DNA from: Aphrophora alni
Taxonomy: Eukaryota > Arthropoda > Insecta > Hemiptera > Aphrophoridae
Assembly (NCBI GenBank): GCA_963513935.1
Contig: OY740769.1
Coordinates: forward strand, 70,139,712 to 70,203,711
Length of the DNA stretch: 64,000 bases
Direction: 5' to 3'
A model generated the notes under the pieces. It was not told the origin of the DNA and did not search any database. It saw nothing but the letters and a program-made list of their open reading frames with translations. Numbering within the stretch: position 1 is the stretch's first letter; the number at the start of each line of letters is the position of its first letter. Position numbers and translations under genes: made by a program. Below are positions 63,716 through 64,000 of this stretch, one piece after another.

Positions 63716-64000
63716 CTGTAAAGTACACCATCTCATAACTCATACTCGATATTTATATATAAGTATTACGTACTTTGTATAAAATAAAACATGTTGTTTA
63801 ACAAAGAATAACGTTTGGAGTATACGAGTAAGTGTAGTAAATTTTTAAATCCAACTTTTTTTTTTCAGAAGGCAACGTTGTTTACGGTTTTACAGTTGTT
63901 TACTTATCGAATTCCCACATGTAGAACATATTACAAAATTTTCAATATTGGTGTTGTTAATATATATTTGGAGTACAACGTTGTGTAGAATTGTAAGTGA
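63716..64000. other. AT-rich DNA at the window edge
   Basis: No gene. It contains the second copy of the short repeat (63948-63994), so a larger repeated region may continue beyond the window. Confidence 0.4.

Overview
This is a strongly AT-rich stretch of animal genome, most likely from an insect or another arthropod. The evidence is the mix of elements: a Mag-type Ty3/gypsy retrotransposon, a BEL/Pao retrotransposon, a Penelope-like element, several mariner-type transposase remnants, an R1/LOA-like LINE, and many long (TA)n, (GT)n, (CT)n and (GA)n tracts. The species cannot be named from this. I found no host protein-coding gene, tRNA, rRNA or CRISPR array that I can defend. The window reads as intergenic or deep intronic DNA built from mobile elements of different ages.

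Layout. 1-9400: AT-rich DNA holding a minus-strand mariner-type transposase remnant (4545-5520) and a fold-back element (7920-8141). 9401-14665: a complete Ty3/gypsy element with 304-bp LTRs, a tRNA-Ser-type primer site, one uninterrupted 1393-aa Gag-Pol frame and an ATATA target duplication. 14671-29765: AT-rich DNA with a perfect hairpin (16136-16178), a degenerate tandem array (18250-18945), a (GT)95 tract, a 73-bp tandem duplication and a small transposase fragment near 25.5 kb. 29766-32010: a decayed gypsy pol. 32011-46823: mostly featureless, with LINE RNase H debris (about 39.1-39.5 kb), a 5'-truncated mariner remnant (40246-41319), short duplications and a (CT)n tract. 46829-53454: a complete BEL/Pao element with 266-bp LTRs, a tRNA-Tyr-type primer site, Gag-protease and Pol frames separated by one frameshift, and an ACTAT target duplication. 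53460-64000: a LINE reverse transcriptase remnant (56.1-56.9 kb), a Penelope-like remnant (60563-61300) followed by a hammerhead-like ribozyme motif (61529-61571), an inverted-repeat transposase remnant (62012-62431), and two tandemly placed relatives of the 7.9-kb fold-back element (62938-63172 and 63511-63715).

Activity and age. The gypsy element is the youngest: its LTRs differ at one position out of 304 and its frame is intact, so it could be autonomous. The BEL element is somewhat older, with four LTR differences out of 266 and a broken protease region. Everything else is clearly dead. The most interesting signal is the hammerhead fold next to the Penelope-like remnant. The three fold-back copies add to it, because their arms carry a related but non-canonical hammerhead-like core.
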